Source of the DNA: Jacaranda mimosifolia
Lineage: Eukaryota > Streptophyta > Magnoliopsida > Lamiales > Bignoniaceae
Assembly (NCBI GenBank): GCA_018894105.1
Contig: CM032121.1
Coordinates: forward strand, 2,915,507-2,979,506
Direction: 5' to 3'
Length of the DNA stretch: 64,000 bases
Shown piece by piece: positions 37,331-51,200 of the stretch (position 1 is its first letter; the number at the start of each line of letters is the position of its first letter). The notes below the pieces were generated by a model, which was given only the letters and a program-made list of their open reading frames with translations, ran no database searches and was not told the DNA's origin. The translations under genes and the position numbers were made by a program.

Positions 37331-39988
37331 GGTTAGCGGGTCAACCGACCCGACCCTCAACATTTTTTGACATTTTAACGTGTACTTCAATATTATCCTC
37401 TAACAAGTACACAAAATTGCGAAGTTAATTAATGACTAACTAGCAATCCGTGCACACTAGATGCACGTGTATTTAATAAAAATGAATAACTTGAAAATAA
37501 TTGTTAAAAAAAAAAAAATTAATTAACACCAATACTAAACTCATTCATAAATCTTTAAAAAAATAACATAAAATAATAATAATAATAAAAAAGATAGCTT
37601 AAATGAGAGAAATTATATCTACAGGAAAAAGTTGAAAAAATTAAAAATATATATAATGATGTGTAACCTTTACAAAATTATTATGCAGTAATATTGAGGG
37701 GAGGGAGGGAGAATAGTTGGGTGGTAGTTATTTTATATAGACATGAGAATTTAAAAAAATAGGAATATTTTAGAAAATAGACTTGAAAACACATCAAAAA
37801 AGACATAGACTCTTTATTAATAATATAAATATGGTGAATAAAAAAAAAGCAATTGTTTTAATTAATAAAAAAGATTTCCTTTGCATAAAATATGTAAATT
37901 ATTTAATAAAGAATTATGTTTTAAATAAATTTAGTCTAAATAAAATATAAATTATTATAAATCCAAATAGATGAAAAAAGGTGAAAATACAATTTTACTA
38001 GGCTAATTGGCCATTTGCTTAACTCTATATTTCATTATAGTTTCAAGATATACTTTATTTTGATAATTTTATAATCCGTTTCTAATATCATTGAATAATT
38101 AAAAGTTATTTTTTGTTGAACCTCAGATATTCACATAACGATTATGTGCTAAAGCGATTATAAAATTAATCACTTCGTTAATATATTTCCTATTGAAGAT
38201 GTTGAGTGGTCAGTTGATCAAATTACTCTCATATATATAAGTGTGAAATTTGGATCTCGAATTCTAAAAAACCTTTCATATACCTGCATTTAAATAAATA
38301 GAAAAAACTTTTGTTCTACTAAAGTCTTAAATAAAAAAGAAACGATTATAAATTATGATTTGCTAGAAAATTATATGATGCAAAGCTACCATACCCTATT
38401 ATTTCATGAGAAAATAATATAAGAAAAAAACATGAATATCTAATCTATAAGAAACATTATTTGTCTTACATACAATTATTAATTGACAATAAGGGACACA
38501 CTAGATTTGACTTCCAACTATAAATATTTAGCATGAATCAAAGGTAAGTAAATAGTGACACAAACTTTCCTTACAAAAATAACAAAGAAAAGAGAGAGAC
38601 ATGCCATAATTTTAATGCTAGGAGATTGTAAATACATACGACATTAGAGTAAGATGTAATAAACCTCTTCATTAAATTTGCATTGATTAATATTAATTGA
38701 GTACTTGCTTCTAGTGTTAGGACTTGGGCCAAGCTAATATGCCTTGTGTTATAGGGCAAACTCCTACTAAAATTTTTAGTGATTCATATGTTGACGTTGC
38801 ACTTAGATGTTGAAATTTAATTAATAAAATAAAAATAATATTTAAATTAATATTTTTGTATTAAACAAATATAAATTTTATATACCTTCTCAATATATTT
38901 GTTCAATTCAAAAAAAATTATTCAGTTTTTTTTTTCCCGATAAACTCATACTCCAAAAGATGCGGTATTGCAAAGTAGAATAATTTTGTTTTGACAATAA
39001 GAATGTTAAGGGCATTAATTTGAATGGATTAAATGACTTGGCATTGAGCTGAGTTAGGATAGGGATATAACATAATATTAAATTAGAACTCGACCTCATT
39101 TGATGTTATGTTGAAATGGTCAAATTTTAACTTGACTTGAAGGGTTGACCGGATTATTAATCAACTCACCAAACAAATTGATAAACCCAATTTATGTGAT
39201 AAATCTAATCTAACTTAGTTTATATATCCTAATTTTCATATTTACAAACTGTAACATTATAATTGACTAGAGCTCTAGATCTGTATTTTTTAAATTTATA
39301 TTAATAGTAACGTTTAAATTCAAATTTCCAACCAAATTCTATCATAGTTTAAGGCGCTAAATTAAAATTTGTATGAATATATTCAAATAGCAAACTAACT
39401 AAAATTTAATATATTTTTATTTTCAATTTATTAATATTTAAAATAGTAACAAATAATTAATTAATCGAGTAATATCGTCCTCACATTTATGTACATAAAA
39501 TTTCTTATTTAAATAATAATGAGCTTAGATATATGCACACTTATATAAATATAAACATAGATAAATAAATAAAATAAATATTGCAATACAGAGATAAGGT
39601 AAAATAAGAATACTTAAACATCAAGAAAACTGATTCGGGCTTCATTAATTAAATAAATATCAGTTGCAGCATATAAATTTTAAATTTACGTTCTCTGAAA
39701 TCTAGAATCAAGTATTCATATAACATCAACGAAGTTTGGCATACCGAGTAGCTATTTGGCTTAATGACATTCATATCACACATAAGATATGATACGCGAG
39801 ATTTGAATTTGACAAATTCTTCACATGCATATATATAAATAATCAACAAAGTTATTTTAAAATTATATTCATCTTAATAGAAATGAATTGTTATAAAAAT
39901 AAATTTATTTTATATAATTTATAGGATAACTGTTATATATGACATAGTGCACGATCAGCTGATTAATTGGTCCACTGACGTTGATTCT

Positions 39989-40026
<38 letters not shown>

Positions 40027-40787
40027 AAGTTTGGAATTCAAATAATAATGAACTCTTAGTTTACATATATAAATAAAAAGAAATATATGTAATTTTACTT
40101 AAAATTTTACACAAAATGAAATAAAAGTTTGAAAAGCCAATTTATTAGTAAATAAATTGAAGAAAAAATGAATCTAAAATGAAGTTGCCCAAATTAAACA
40201 CAGCTCTAGAACCCTCCACTTCGATAAGTCCGGTTTAAATCATCTATTATATTTTTTATTTTATTTTTTATTTATATTTTATTTTATAAATATATGATAC
40301 GTGTATTAAATATTTTTTATAAAAATAATTAATTAAAAATTAAATTAAATACACTTAATATAAATTTAACAAATTAAAGTAGAAAATGAATTAGAGAATG
40401 GATTCGACAAGACACAATCATTTTTTTTTCATTTCCTCATTCTCTGGAAGTCCGTGCATGTTAGGTCCGGTTATTTATTACATTGTTGTACAGTTAGTTA
40501 TCACTATACCCATGGTACAATTTTAGCTAGAAAGTTAGGCTACAGATTTTCTGCATGGATTCGTATGTTATTTCCAGTTCATTTGGTTGTCTGATTGATT
40601 ATTCGGAGGCTCGACTGCACTGATTACTTGCATTGTTCATCAACGTTGGAAAGCGGTCCATTCGGCGCGGTTATGCTTCTGAAGCTCAGAATAATCAGGT
40701 TAGCTCAAAGTGTGGATGGATTTTCTATTATTTTTGCTGAGGATCATTTACTTTGCCATTTTATTTTGAGGAGGATTGATAGGAATT
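37331..40787. other. Intergenic region between divergent CCZ1 and ABCD1
   Basis: AT-rich with a composite (CA)n(TA)n microsatellite at about 39989-40026. A tRNA-like patch near 38195-38260 resembles that at 15775. It should contain both promoters; I could not place a TATA box with confidence. The last ~200 bp (about 40,560-40,698) may be the first leader exon of ABCD1. Confidence 0.5.
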
Positions 40788-42106
40788 TGTTAGTGTCCCA
40801 CATCGGTGAAATACATAAATTGTGGTCTTTATATATGATCTTGGGCAATCCTCACCTTACGAGCTAACTTTTGGGGTTGAGTTAGACTCAAAGTTTATTC
40901 TTTAACATGGTATCAGAGCCACCTATTCTCGATGTTGGGCTACTTAGTATTGTTGAGCCACCCATTTCATGTCATTTCAGGCACTAGATGTTCATTCCGG
41001 GGCGTGCGCGGGGTGTGTTAGTGTCCCACATCGGTGAAATAAATAAATTGTGGTCTCTATATATGGTCTTGGGCAATCCCCACCTCACGAGCTAGCTTTT
41101 GGGGTTGAGTTAGGCCCAAAGTCCATTCTTTAACAGAATTGTAGAATGTTTATTGGGATGGTGAAAGGAGTTGCTGCTTCTGCTGGACTTTTGCCATTGG
41201 AGATGATAGAAGTTATATGTTTATTTTTGTTGGAATAGTAATCTTGGAAATCTTTGAGTTAATAATTGGTGTTGGGTTTTATTGTTTTTTGGTGTTTTCT
41301 GGGAAAGCTCTGATGGCGTGAAGCACTTTCTTTGTCTCATGGGCTGCCATTTTCTCCCTTTTCAAATTCGTTTCGGTTTATAAAAAAGTATAATGGATCA
41401 ATTTGATCAACCAGTCATAAGCGGCGAAATGTTTATTGGCTATATGGGTGAATAGTTATAGTTTCCCAATATGATTATAAATCAGAGTACTAAATGTGTG
41501 TGCACCAACGTACTTCTTGCAACTGGGCTGCATAATATTAGTTCATTTTTGATTTGAGAGACATTAGCTGATTAGTGTTGACTGCACAGTAGCTTTTTAG
41601 TTATTTTCTTGTTTTGTTATTAAATTTCTTTACATATCTAGGTAATCTGTTCAACATTAAACATTCTTTGCACAACGCAGGTGTATCCCTGAAGTCAGTT
41701 ATCCTGGAATGTAAAAGAAATATGTAAAAAAATATCAATAAATAGGGAGCTTCCTGTCCTCAGCTCAGACTGAAGCAAATTGTCATCTCATTTTGGTATA
41801 TTGAGCATGGAAAGGTAACATTAGATTCATGAAAAAGGTCATGTTGGTTAACAGGGAAAAAGTAAGTGGCCAAAATCATCAAAATTATTGTAAGCTGCAG
41901 TCTGCAGTGTTGACTTCATGAGGAAATAAAAGGATCTAGAGCAGCGTTGGAATGATCTATCTGTCCAAACTTTTGACAGACTCACTTGTACTGAAAAAAG
42001 CATATAAGTTAAGATGTTACTTTGATCTAATTTTGTTTTATGTCGTGATGTGAGCCCATTTCTATAAATGTATTTCTCTGATTCATGCTTCCATTGAATT
42101 CTTCAG
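40699..42106 (+). other. ABCD1: Possible 5' UTR intron of ABCD1
   Basis: A donor-like CAG|GTTAGC at 40698/40699 and an acceptor-like TTCTTCAG ending at 42106 would join a leader exon to the 94-nt leader before the ABCD1 start codon. The TRIM element would then be intronic. This is inference from splice-like words only. Confidence 0.33.
40788..41135 (+). mobile_element. Intact TRIM retrotransposon
   Basis: Two 120-bp LTRs (40788-40907 and 41016-41135), both starting TGTTAGTGTCCCACATCGG and ending TTCTTTAACA, flank a 108-bp internal region. TGGTATCAGAGCC (40908-40920), the standard primer-binding site complementary to initiator-Met tRNA, abuts the first LTR, and a purine-rich GCGCGGGGTG precedes the second. 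A perfect 5-bp target duplication GAATT lies at 40783-40787 and 41136-41140. No coding capacity: a terminal-repeat retrotransposon in miniature. By hand the LTRs differ at about 10 of 120 sites, so the insertion is not recent. Same family as 7303-7824. Confidence 0.93.
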
Positions 42107-42200
42107 GCATTTACAAGATGAAACAATCTTTATTTCTATCTCAAGAAGGAATCAGCTTTAGCCGCTAGTATTCGTTGTCTACTGGAGGTTATCTTTGGAG

Positions 42201-45200
42201 ATGCCTTCTCTTCAGCTTCTGCAGTTGACAGAGCGTGGTCGAGGCTTTTTGGCCTCTCGAAGGTGGATCATCTTCACTACTTGTGCTTTTCTTTACATGA
42301 TTGATTCTCTTCCCTTGGTATCAAGATGCAAGTGTTCTGTACAACTTTTCTTCCCCAACCATGCCAAGCGCTTGCATGAAGGAAAAATGTACCTTAGTTG
42401 ATTAGTAACAAAATAAATTAGTATAATCTGGTTTGTACTCTTCAGTGTGAGTATTTTATGATCTTTAACTTTGATGGGAACATAGTCCTTTGTCTTCTGT
42501 TCCCTCAGTACTTCTGAAAGGGCAGACACTTATAAAATGAATGAAAAGATGAAAAATCGTGAAGAAAGATGGAAAAAATATAGAAAGAGAAAAAATAGAT
42601 CCCAGAAAAGAAAGGCAAAGTAAACAGGGGTTTCGCCTTTTGATATTTGTGCTTGCCGAATTTGTAAATATACTCCTGTAATCCTTGCTAAGACTGTCAA
42701 TTTTTGGTTCTGGTAACTTCCGTATACTGTTTATCAATTTCATATGAAAGCTCTTGGTTGTCTTATTCTTTTGGCTGTAGAATGTTAAGAACTGATGATT
42801 ACCTATCAGCTTTTTCATCTTTCATATGAAATTTTTCCAAGTATAAGGACTGTCATGCATTATGCTATGGATGTCTTGGCAAAAATTTCATCAAAATGCA
42901 ATATTCCTCTTGATAATTACAAAGGTTAAGAGTTTGAATTGAGGGCACAGTAGGTGGCCTTTCATTGTCTGCTGGTGATGTCCTTAGGTAAGAAAATAAT
43001 AAAAAGTTACAGAAGGATATAGATACAAATAAGGGAAATATCAATCAATACTAAAATATAGTTGCATTAATTTTTCAATAAAGTTGTATGATTCATTATA
43101 TGATCCGCTTGTTGTTTGAAAATACCCATTTGTCTTCTGAAATAAAAGAAGATGCCCATCCAAAGTAGACCTACCAGTAAGTTTTTGCTTGCTTTTCTCT
43201 TTCTCTCTGTCTTTCTTATTTCTGTTGAAGATTGGAGTTATTGACCTGAGGACTTTTGTGGATTGAGGTTGTTTCTTTCTCATCATTAGCTATCATTTGT
43301 ATTGTGCATCTATATCCTCTGCAATATGACTCATAGTTACTTTTGTGTTTCTTCCTGCAGGAAAGCTCTGCTGCTTGCAACTGGTATTGTTGTTGCCAGT
43401 GGAACTGCTGCTGCATACATACACTCAAGAAATATCTGTGGAAGGCACAATTCTTTTAGCCATTCTGATGGAGTCAAGGACAATAAAGAAGAATCAGACC
43501 AATCACTTGGAAAACATAGTAATGTAAAAAGGAGTAGGCATAAGAGAGGAAACCTGAGGTCACTCCAGATTTTGGCTGCCATTCTATTGTCTCATATGGG
43601 GCGATGGGGTGCAATAGATATTTTGTCTATGGTTGCCATAGCGGTAAAGTTCCTTTTATATTTATTTATCATCTCATAGCTGATACTGATATGAACCATG
43701 GTCAGCTTTTTCTTTTTTGTTTTAATTCTTTTAAAAGCTGCATTAGTTATTCTATATTCTTAGAGTTTTTTCTAATGGATGTATCTATCTCCTGATTTTG
43801 TTCCATATTTTTTATAGCCAGAGACTTGATGTTACCAGAAATGCCCTTTTCATTTTCTGCACATTGCTTGTTGACTTTCGCTAATATATGGTTCTCTAGC
43901 CTCATAAACATTCAAAGTTGGTGCGGTACTGTATTGGGTTGTGATATTTGTCTCTTCCTCTGTGCCTTGCCAGGTTTCTCAGACTGCTTTAAGCAATAGA
44001 TTAGCCAAAGTCCAAGGTTTCCTTTTCCGTGCTGCATTTCTTCGGCGTATACCAGTGTTTCTTCGTCTTATTATTGAAAATATTTTGCTATGCTTTCTCC
44101 TGTCGACATTGAATTCCACCTCTAAGTACATGACTGGGACATTAAGTTTGCGGTTCAGAAAAATTTTGACAAAGCTTGTTCATACAACATATTTTCAGGT
44201 AATTGTTAACGCCCTTTATACTAAAAGGATTACTGCACAATGGCTGTAGCTTCATTTGTTTGCTTGTATTTTGTAGAATAGGTCTCTTTCTAATTTATCA
44301 AGTTAAGTAATTTCGCTAATGAATTATGTTAATAATCAATAGGACTTGGCTGTCCTATTGCTTTGCTAGTAGATTGTCAAGATACGATATAGCATATGTT
44401 ACTGTATTGAGATTGGGTACCAGATTATACTAAACCTCAAAATGTTGATGTCAAATGTCAGGACATGAAGATTCATTTATAAATCATCTTTGACTTCAGA
44501 TAGGGTATGAGAACTTAATATTAAGAAGGTACAATTCTCTAAAATGCAGTACATTAATGTAAACATTAAGAAAAAAATTTAGAATAATAAATTATCAAAT
44601 TAGTTTGTTAAAATTTGATATGAAAGTAGACAATTATTAAATTAGTTTTTAAAATTGTTCCTGTAGCTGAATGCTTGGGACTTCCATTAGATATTGTCAA
44701 ATGACCACCTCATTATAAGCTTAACCTCCATCTAGTATTTAATACCTCTAACACACCTTTCACATGAATGCAGTATTCTTTTTTGTGTAGACTATCATGT
44801 AAAACTCTTTTTTATAATGGGTGGTTATGAGACTTGAACCTTGGTTTTTTTGCATGCTTGGCTCTAATACAATATTGAACTACCACCTAATCTAAAAATT
44901 AGAGAGAAGAGTCATTTAATATTTAATCTCTAACAGATGTTCGAGAATGCTTCAACTTTCCTAATGTTCAGTTATGTAAAAAGAATCATGTCAAATGTTC
45001 TATCCTATATGTAATGGTTGCAATGTGATTTAAAGTGTTCAAGTAGCATATGATAGAAGTGTGCTTATGTCATTCATGTGTGTGCATGCATTGTTGCTTC
45101 TCAGTCAGTATTAGTGCGTTTTCTTATGTAAATGTTTTAATGGCACTTGAAAAACTTCTATAAACAAATCTAAATGCTTAAACAGTTTGTTTTAAAGTTT

Positions 45201-48200
45201 CACATGGATTGAATTTGAAACATTTTCTTCAAAGATTTGTTGGAAATATTAAATAAAAAATCATGACAGTATGATTTGTTAACGAGCATCCACTTTAGTC
45301 CTAGTGGGAATATTACTATCCATATCAGTAGGCTATCTAGTATCTCAACAACTATATTGATGTGAGGAAAAGATCCCAGCCTGAAGTATCATTTATGTTG
45401 AAAGCCGACTAATATCTTTCAACGAACATCATTAATATTAACCTTTTATAGAATTAAAGTAGCTTGGCTGAATGGTGGTGTTTCAATATTAAAAATCATT
45501 AATATTAATCCTATGTGTGACACTTTGTTTCCTTTTTTGCAGTGACAGAACTGATACTAGTTTGCAGGCTCCATACACTAATGCACAGATAGATATAACT
45601 GATTCTTTAACTCATACCTTTTTGTTTACTTCTTTTCGTTGTATTATTTAACATGATTAGCATGTGTTCATCTCTTGATAGAATGATGCTAGACAGACTG
45701 CAAGTTCGTTTCTCCTATCTGATTGAGTAAACATCTTTGAATCTCTTATAATCTTGGTATAAGGTGTAGGTGAACTGCATTACGGAGAAATTTCCCTTCC
45801 AAGTACTTAATGGTTAATCTGCTCTGTTAATGGGTTTCAGAATATGGTATACTACAAGATGTCCAATGTTGATGGTCGAATAACCAATCCCGAACAAAAA
45901 ATTGCAAGTGATATACCAAGGTTCTGTTCAGAGTTTAGTGATTTAGTGCAAGAGGATCTGATTGCTGTTACTGATGGGCTATTCTATACTTGGCAACTAT
46001 GTGCATATGCAAGCCCAAAACATATTTTCTGGATGCTGGTAATCCTATGTCCTGAAATGCAGCATTTTGTTAACCAACATTCAAGTACTTGGACCATGTT
46101 TGATTATATTTTGTATTGTTTTGGGGAAATAAATTTTGGGAGCGGAATTGGGGAATGTAATAGTGAAGTGGATGAATATGATGGATATTTGTTTACATTT
46201 TGGCTGGTTTGTAGAAAATGTTTTGGGGCTTGAAGTATTTTTTGTTTATGCTTTGTTGGGAGACATTTTTTACTACAAATGTCAAATCAATCATTTTTTT
46301 TTTGCCTGCTTAATGCTGAGAAATTGTAACCTGATATTTGAAGATATATATAATATTTAATGTATATGCATGTAAGTATGATCATTGGATATAATTTTAA
46401 AATATCATTGTAATGATTGGTTAAATAACGATATTGTGGATCAGGGTTGGGGAGCTTTTCATAAAAGTGGCCAAAAACATTAGGGATATTTTTGGAAATT
46501 ATTTCTAGCCATTTCCCCTCCAAAATGGCTTGAATGTTTGAGAGCATCTTTGGAAAGGATTCCGTCTTGTTAACATGGCTTGTCATTTTGTTTTTTCAAT
46601 TCTGTAATAATGCATTACTTTGGAAAGTGGCTTGCGTCTTACTGTATGTGGTTAATTTTAGGCCTACGTGTTGGGGGCATCGGTCACACTCAGAAAATTC
46701 TCGCCTGCATTTGGAAAACTTATGTCCAAGGAACAACAGCTAGAAGGGGAATATAGGCAGTTGCATTCACGATTAAGGACCCATGCAGAAAGCATAGCAT
46801 TCTATGGTGGGGAAACTATAGAAGAACTTCACATTCAGCAGAAGTTTAAGACTCTTGTGCGTCACATGAGGGCTGTTCTTCATGACCATTGGCAGTTTGG
46901 CATGATTCAGGACTTCCTCCTCAAATATCTTGGTGCTACTGTTGCTGTTATACTGATTTTTGAACCCTTTTTCTGGGGCAATTTAAGACCTGACTCTTCA
47001 CCCTTAGGACGTGCAGAGATGTTGAGTAATTTAAGATATCATACAAGTGTTATAATTTCATTATTCCAGTCCTTGGCAACTCTTTCTATAGGCGCCAGAC
47101 GGCTCAGTCACCTAAGGTATTGCTTGTTCAATTGTTTATCCAACAGATGTGCATATCTTCCTGTTGATAATTTATGATTTAGAATTTTGTAGTTGTTAAG
47201 TATTCTAAATCTTTAGGTATTGAAGCTCATTTCTACCTTCTATGCAGGAAGTCAATTTTTTCTTCTTCCAACAGTGCTCACAGTAACTTATTTTTCTTAC
47301 CCTGTATGCAATTTTAGTACTTTCAGTGGTCCCCGCTTTGAGATTGGTATGCTTCCATTTTCCTTGTCAATCTTCACATTGAACTTTCCTGTTAGAACAA
47401 CTTTGGAGAATTAGCATAAAGCTTCAAACCCCAGCCGAGCATGTGTGGGTAAAGATCTGGTAGTCACTGTGTATAGGCAAGGCTCTTTAGCATAGTATTG
47501 TCTTATTTGACTAGTTCAAGTACTAATGCACTTAATTCTCAGTTGCTTTCAGAAAATAAACTAAGTAGGTTTGTTCATTCTCTATACTCAGTTAAATTAA
47601 CAGGGGACAGGCAAACCTTAATTAGAGTCTGGCTCAGAGATACTTCTAAAAAACAGTTCCCATAGTTTGAAATTATGGCCTTGGCTGCGGATATATCTCG
47701 TTCTCGTCACTTGTTTGTGGTCAGCCCGCTCCTCTCAGTTCACTTTGTATATCGTAATGAATTCTTTACAGGATTGATGGTTTGGGAAGGGTAGAGTACT
47801 GGGTGAGCTCTCGTTTTTCTTTTATGTTTGGTAGGCAAGATACATGAACCACAGAATCTTGGAACTTCTTCATTGAAAAAACTATATAATTCATTATGGT
47901 ACTTAATCCGTTGTTTTCTGCTTTGACAGACAAAGAGAAGTTATTTGTTTCTTGAAATGACTACAACATCATTTGCCTTAGATCTTGTTTTCGTCATCTT
48001 TGGCAAAATTTGCCAGTGATTATCATTGTTTTACATGCTTTTGGAGGCAAATGTTTTGTGCTTGTTAGAGTATATTTTCCATATTTGCATGTGGCTAAAT
48101 TGATGACTCTTTCAATTTGCAGTGGTTATGCAGATCGTATCCTTGAATTCATGTGTGTATCTAGAGAGCTTGCCGTACAAGATGCATCTTCTCAATTGGC

Positions 48201-51200
48201 AGATGGCAGAAGGAACTATGTCAGTGAAGCAAATTACATCGAGTTTGATGGGGTTAAGGTACCAGATATTGACTTATTTATTTGTTGAATTTTTCTCTTT
48301 TGTCCCTGATCCTTAAAGCATGTTGAATTTCAGGTAGTTACCCCAAGTGGTAATGTGTTGGTAGAAGATTTAACCCTGAGGATTGGATCAGGTTCTAATC
48401 TTTTGATAACAGGTAAGTTCTCTCAGTTGATGTTGCCTTTGTTATTTGCTGTTTATCTATTTCATGTCTAATTTGTTATTTAAGTATTAGTTATTTCTTT
48501 TTTGATCAAGTTTGCAAAAGGATAAACAGTATGATCCTGCATGATTCGAAAAACGTGGATTTTCGCTTTTTTCATGTGCCGATTGCAAACAATAATAATC
48601 CTTGATATCTGCATTTAATTTTAGGAAGATGGATTGCTTTCATTTAGTTTTCTGGTTCCACTTGACAAACCTTTTTACCCAGTTTTTCTTCTGCATTTGA
48701 TGTGTTTTTTTATCTGTAACAGCACTGAATGCCAGATTGCACATCATTTTTCTGGGACTGCGCCAACAGTTGAAATTCTAACCATTTCAGTTTATCCATT
48801 TTAAGGTCCAAATGGAAGTGGCAAAAGCTCTCTTTTTCGAGTTTTGGGTGGTCTGTGGCCATTAGTGGCTGGTCACATTGTGAAACCTGGAATTGGCTCT
48901 GATTTAAACAAGGAGATATTTTATGTTCCACAACGGCCATATACAGCAGTGGGAACTCTGCGTGATCAGTTAATTTATCCTCTTACCGCAGATCAGGAGG
49001 TTGAGACGCTGACACAAAGTGTAATGGCTGAGTTGTTGAAAAATGTAAGAGATTTTCTCAATCAAATGCCAGTTTATTGAATGTGCCAACACGGGGTAAC
49101 TAAACATTCAACTGGCTTTTTGTTGGTTCTTTACTGCATGTTAGGTAAATCTTGAGTATCTGCTGTACCGCTACCCTGCTGAAAAGGAGGTGAACTGGTA
49201 TGATGAACTATCCCTAGGTGAGCAACAAAGACTGGGAATGGCTCGTCTCTTTTATCATAAACCCAAATTTGCCATCCTGGATGAGTGCACAAGTGCTGTG
49301 ACAACTGATATGGAAGAATATTTCTTTGCTAATGTTCGAGCTATGGGAACATCATGTATCACAATTTCCCATCGCCCTGCATTAGTTGCATTTCATGATG
49401 TGATTCTGTCCTTGGATGGTGAAGGAGGCTGGAGTGTTCATTATAAAAGGTAGGAACTCTTTCAAGTTCTCCTGTCATAAGGATTGCATTCTCTTGCTTA
49501 TTAAAAATTTCATTAAATCTGTAGGGAGGATTCTCCAGCTCTTACAGAATCTGAGTTCATTAAGAAAAGGAGTTCTGAGACAGAGCGTCAAAGTGATGCA
49601 GTGTCTGTTCAACGTGCATTTGCTAATGCAAAGATGGTCCATTCCTCATTCTGCTTGTAATTTTTGTTAATTATTTCTATTTGATCCATCCCCACCTCAT
49701 ATGGATTGTCTTGGTATCATCACCAGGATTCAGCATTTTCAGCTTCTAGGTCTCAATCATATTCTTCAGAATTGATAGCTGCATCTCCAACTGAGGGAGA
49801 TGACTTTTTATTGCCTGTCTTTCCACAACTGCAAAGTGTTCCAAGGATATTGCCTTTGAGAGTAGCTTCCATGTTTAAGATAGTAGTAAGTATTGGTTGC
49901 TGCTGAAAGTGTTTCCATTGCCCGGGTTTAAAATTTTCTCACGTTTTCTTGTGGATTATCAGCCATTTCTTAGCATCCTATAAAATTTTGTGGACGAGAT
50001 GATACTGACTTTTGGGGCCTTCTCCGCCACATGAAGTCTTAATTACTTGCAATAACACAATCATAATGATTGTTTTCGTTGTCCACATGCATATTCAGCA
50101 TTATAACAATGGATCTAATATTATATATGTAGTGCATAAAACATACATATTGTATATGTGAGTGTCTGCTTGTTACAACCAATGTTCCAAAGTAAATAAT
50201 TAACTAACATAGAAGAAGCCACAGTTGATAGCAGTTCCACTTGACAATAATTTAATTATCCTAAAATCCCAATAATTGAAAAAATTAAAAGAAATTGACA
50301 TTTTGTCGGATGTCTAGGGCTTTGAGACTGATAGTTGGTACCTGTCCCCTCCGAAGTCTTAGTCTTGGATTTGTTACTAGGCATTACCATGGAAGATATT
50401 TTTTACATGGAAAATCATAGAATGTTGGAACAAGGGGAGGTTTTGGGGAGCTTAAAAGTTGATAATGCCTTATTCTTGGTTCCTCATGTATAATGATAGC
50501 GGTTTATTTGTCTAAGGGAGAAGGCAAGGAATCATCCTCTTGTTTGCATGACGACATGGCATCTTTTTCCTTTCATGTTTCCCCTGCCCCCAGCCCCACC
50601 CAAAAAAAAAGATAAGGGAAGAAGTAGGAGAAATAAATGTCAAATGTAACAGATGGGCTTTTGTTTGGAGCTAGCTCAACATATATATATTACATATATG
50701 TAAAACTGTGTGGTTCCTTATGGTTGTATCTATTATGTTGTCCTTGGTCCTGTACTTTTTCTCTAGCTAATGTGGTTAGTGGAGTTACTGAGTTTGGTTC
50801 TTTCTACCGACTCTTCTTGTCGGACTAGAGTAAGTTGTGTTTATTTCTTGTTGGTCTTCAAAATGTATTCTTCAATTTCATGACCTTGGCAACTTGGTTA
50901 TTGTGTACACTGTTATTACTTAAAGCTCTTCCTTGGAAGCTAGAATAGAATGCTCTTGCTGACCTAGCGTTTGTTTCAGGTACCCACCGTGCTTGATAAA
51001 CAGGGTGCACAACTGCTCGCAGTTGCTGTATTAGTGTTGTCCAGGACCTGGATATCTGACCGCATTGCTTCTTTAAATGGTACTTTTTATCTTTCTGTTA
51101 CTATTTCCTTTTGAATAACTCATAGCATTTTCAACACTGATATTCTCAGGGACAACTGTTGAATATGTTCTGGAGCAAGATAAAGCAGCCTTCATAAAGT

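Noticed and set aside
37180..37428. 82-codon + strand frame in a GC-rich block
   Set aside because: It overlaps the probable non-coding first exon of CCZ1 on the other strand and has no recognisable product.
40595..40867. 90-codon + strand frame upstream of ABCD1
   Set aside because: Its second half lies in the first LTR of the TRIM, and the first half is probable ABCD1 leader and intron.
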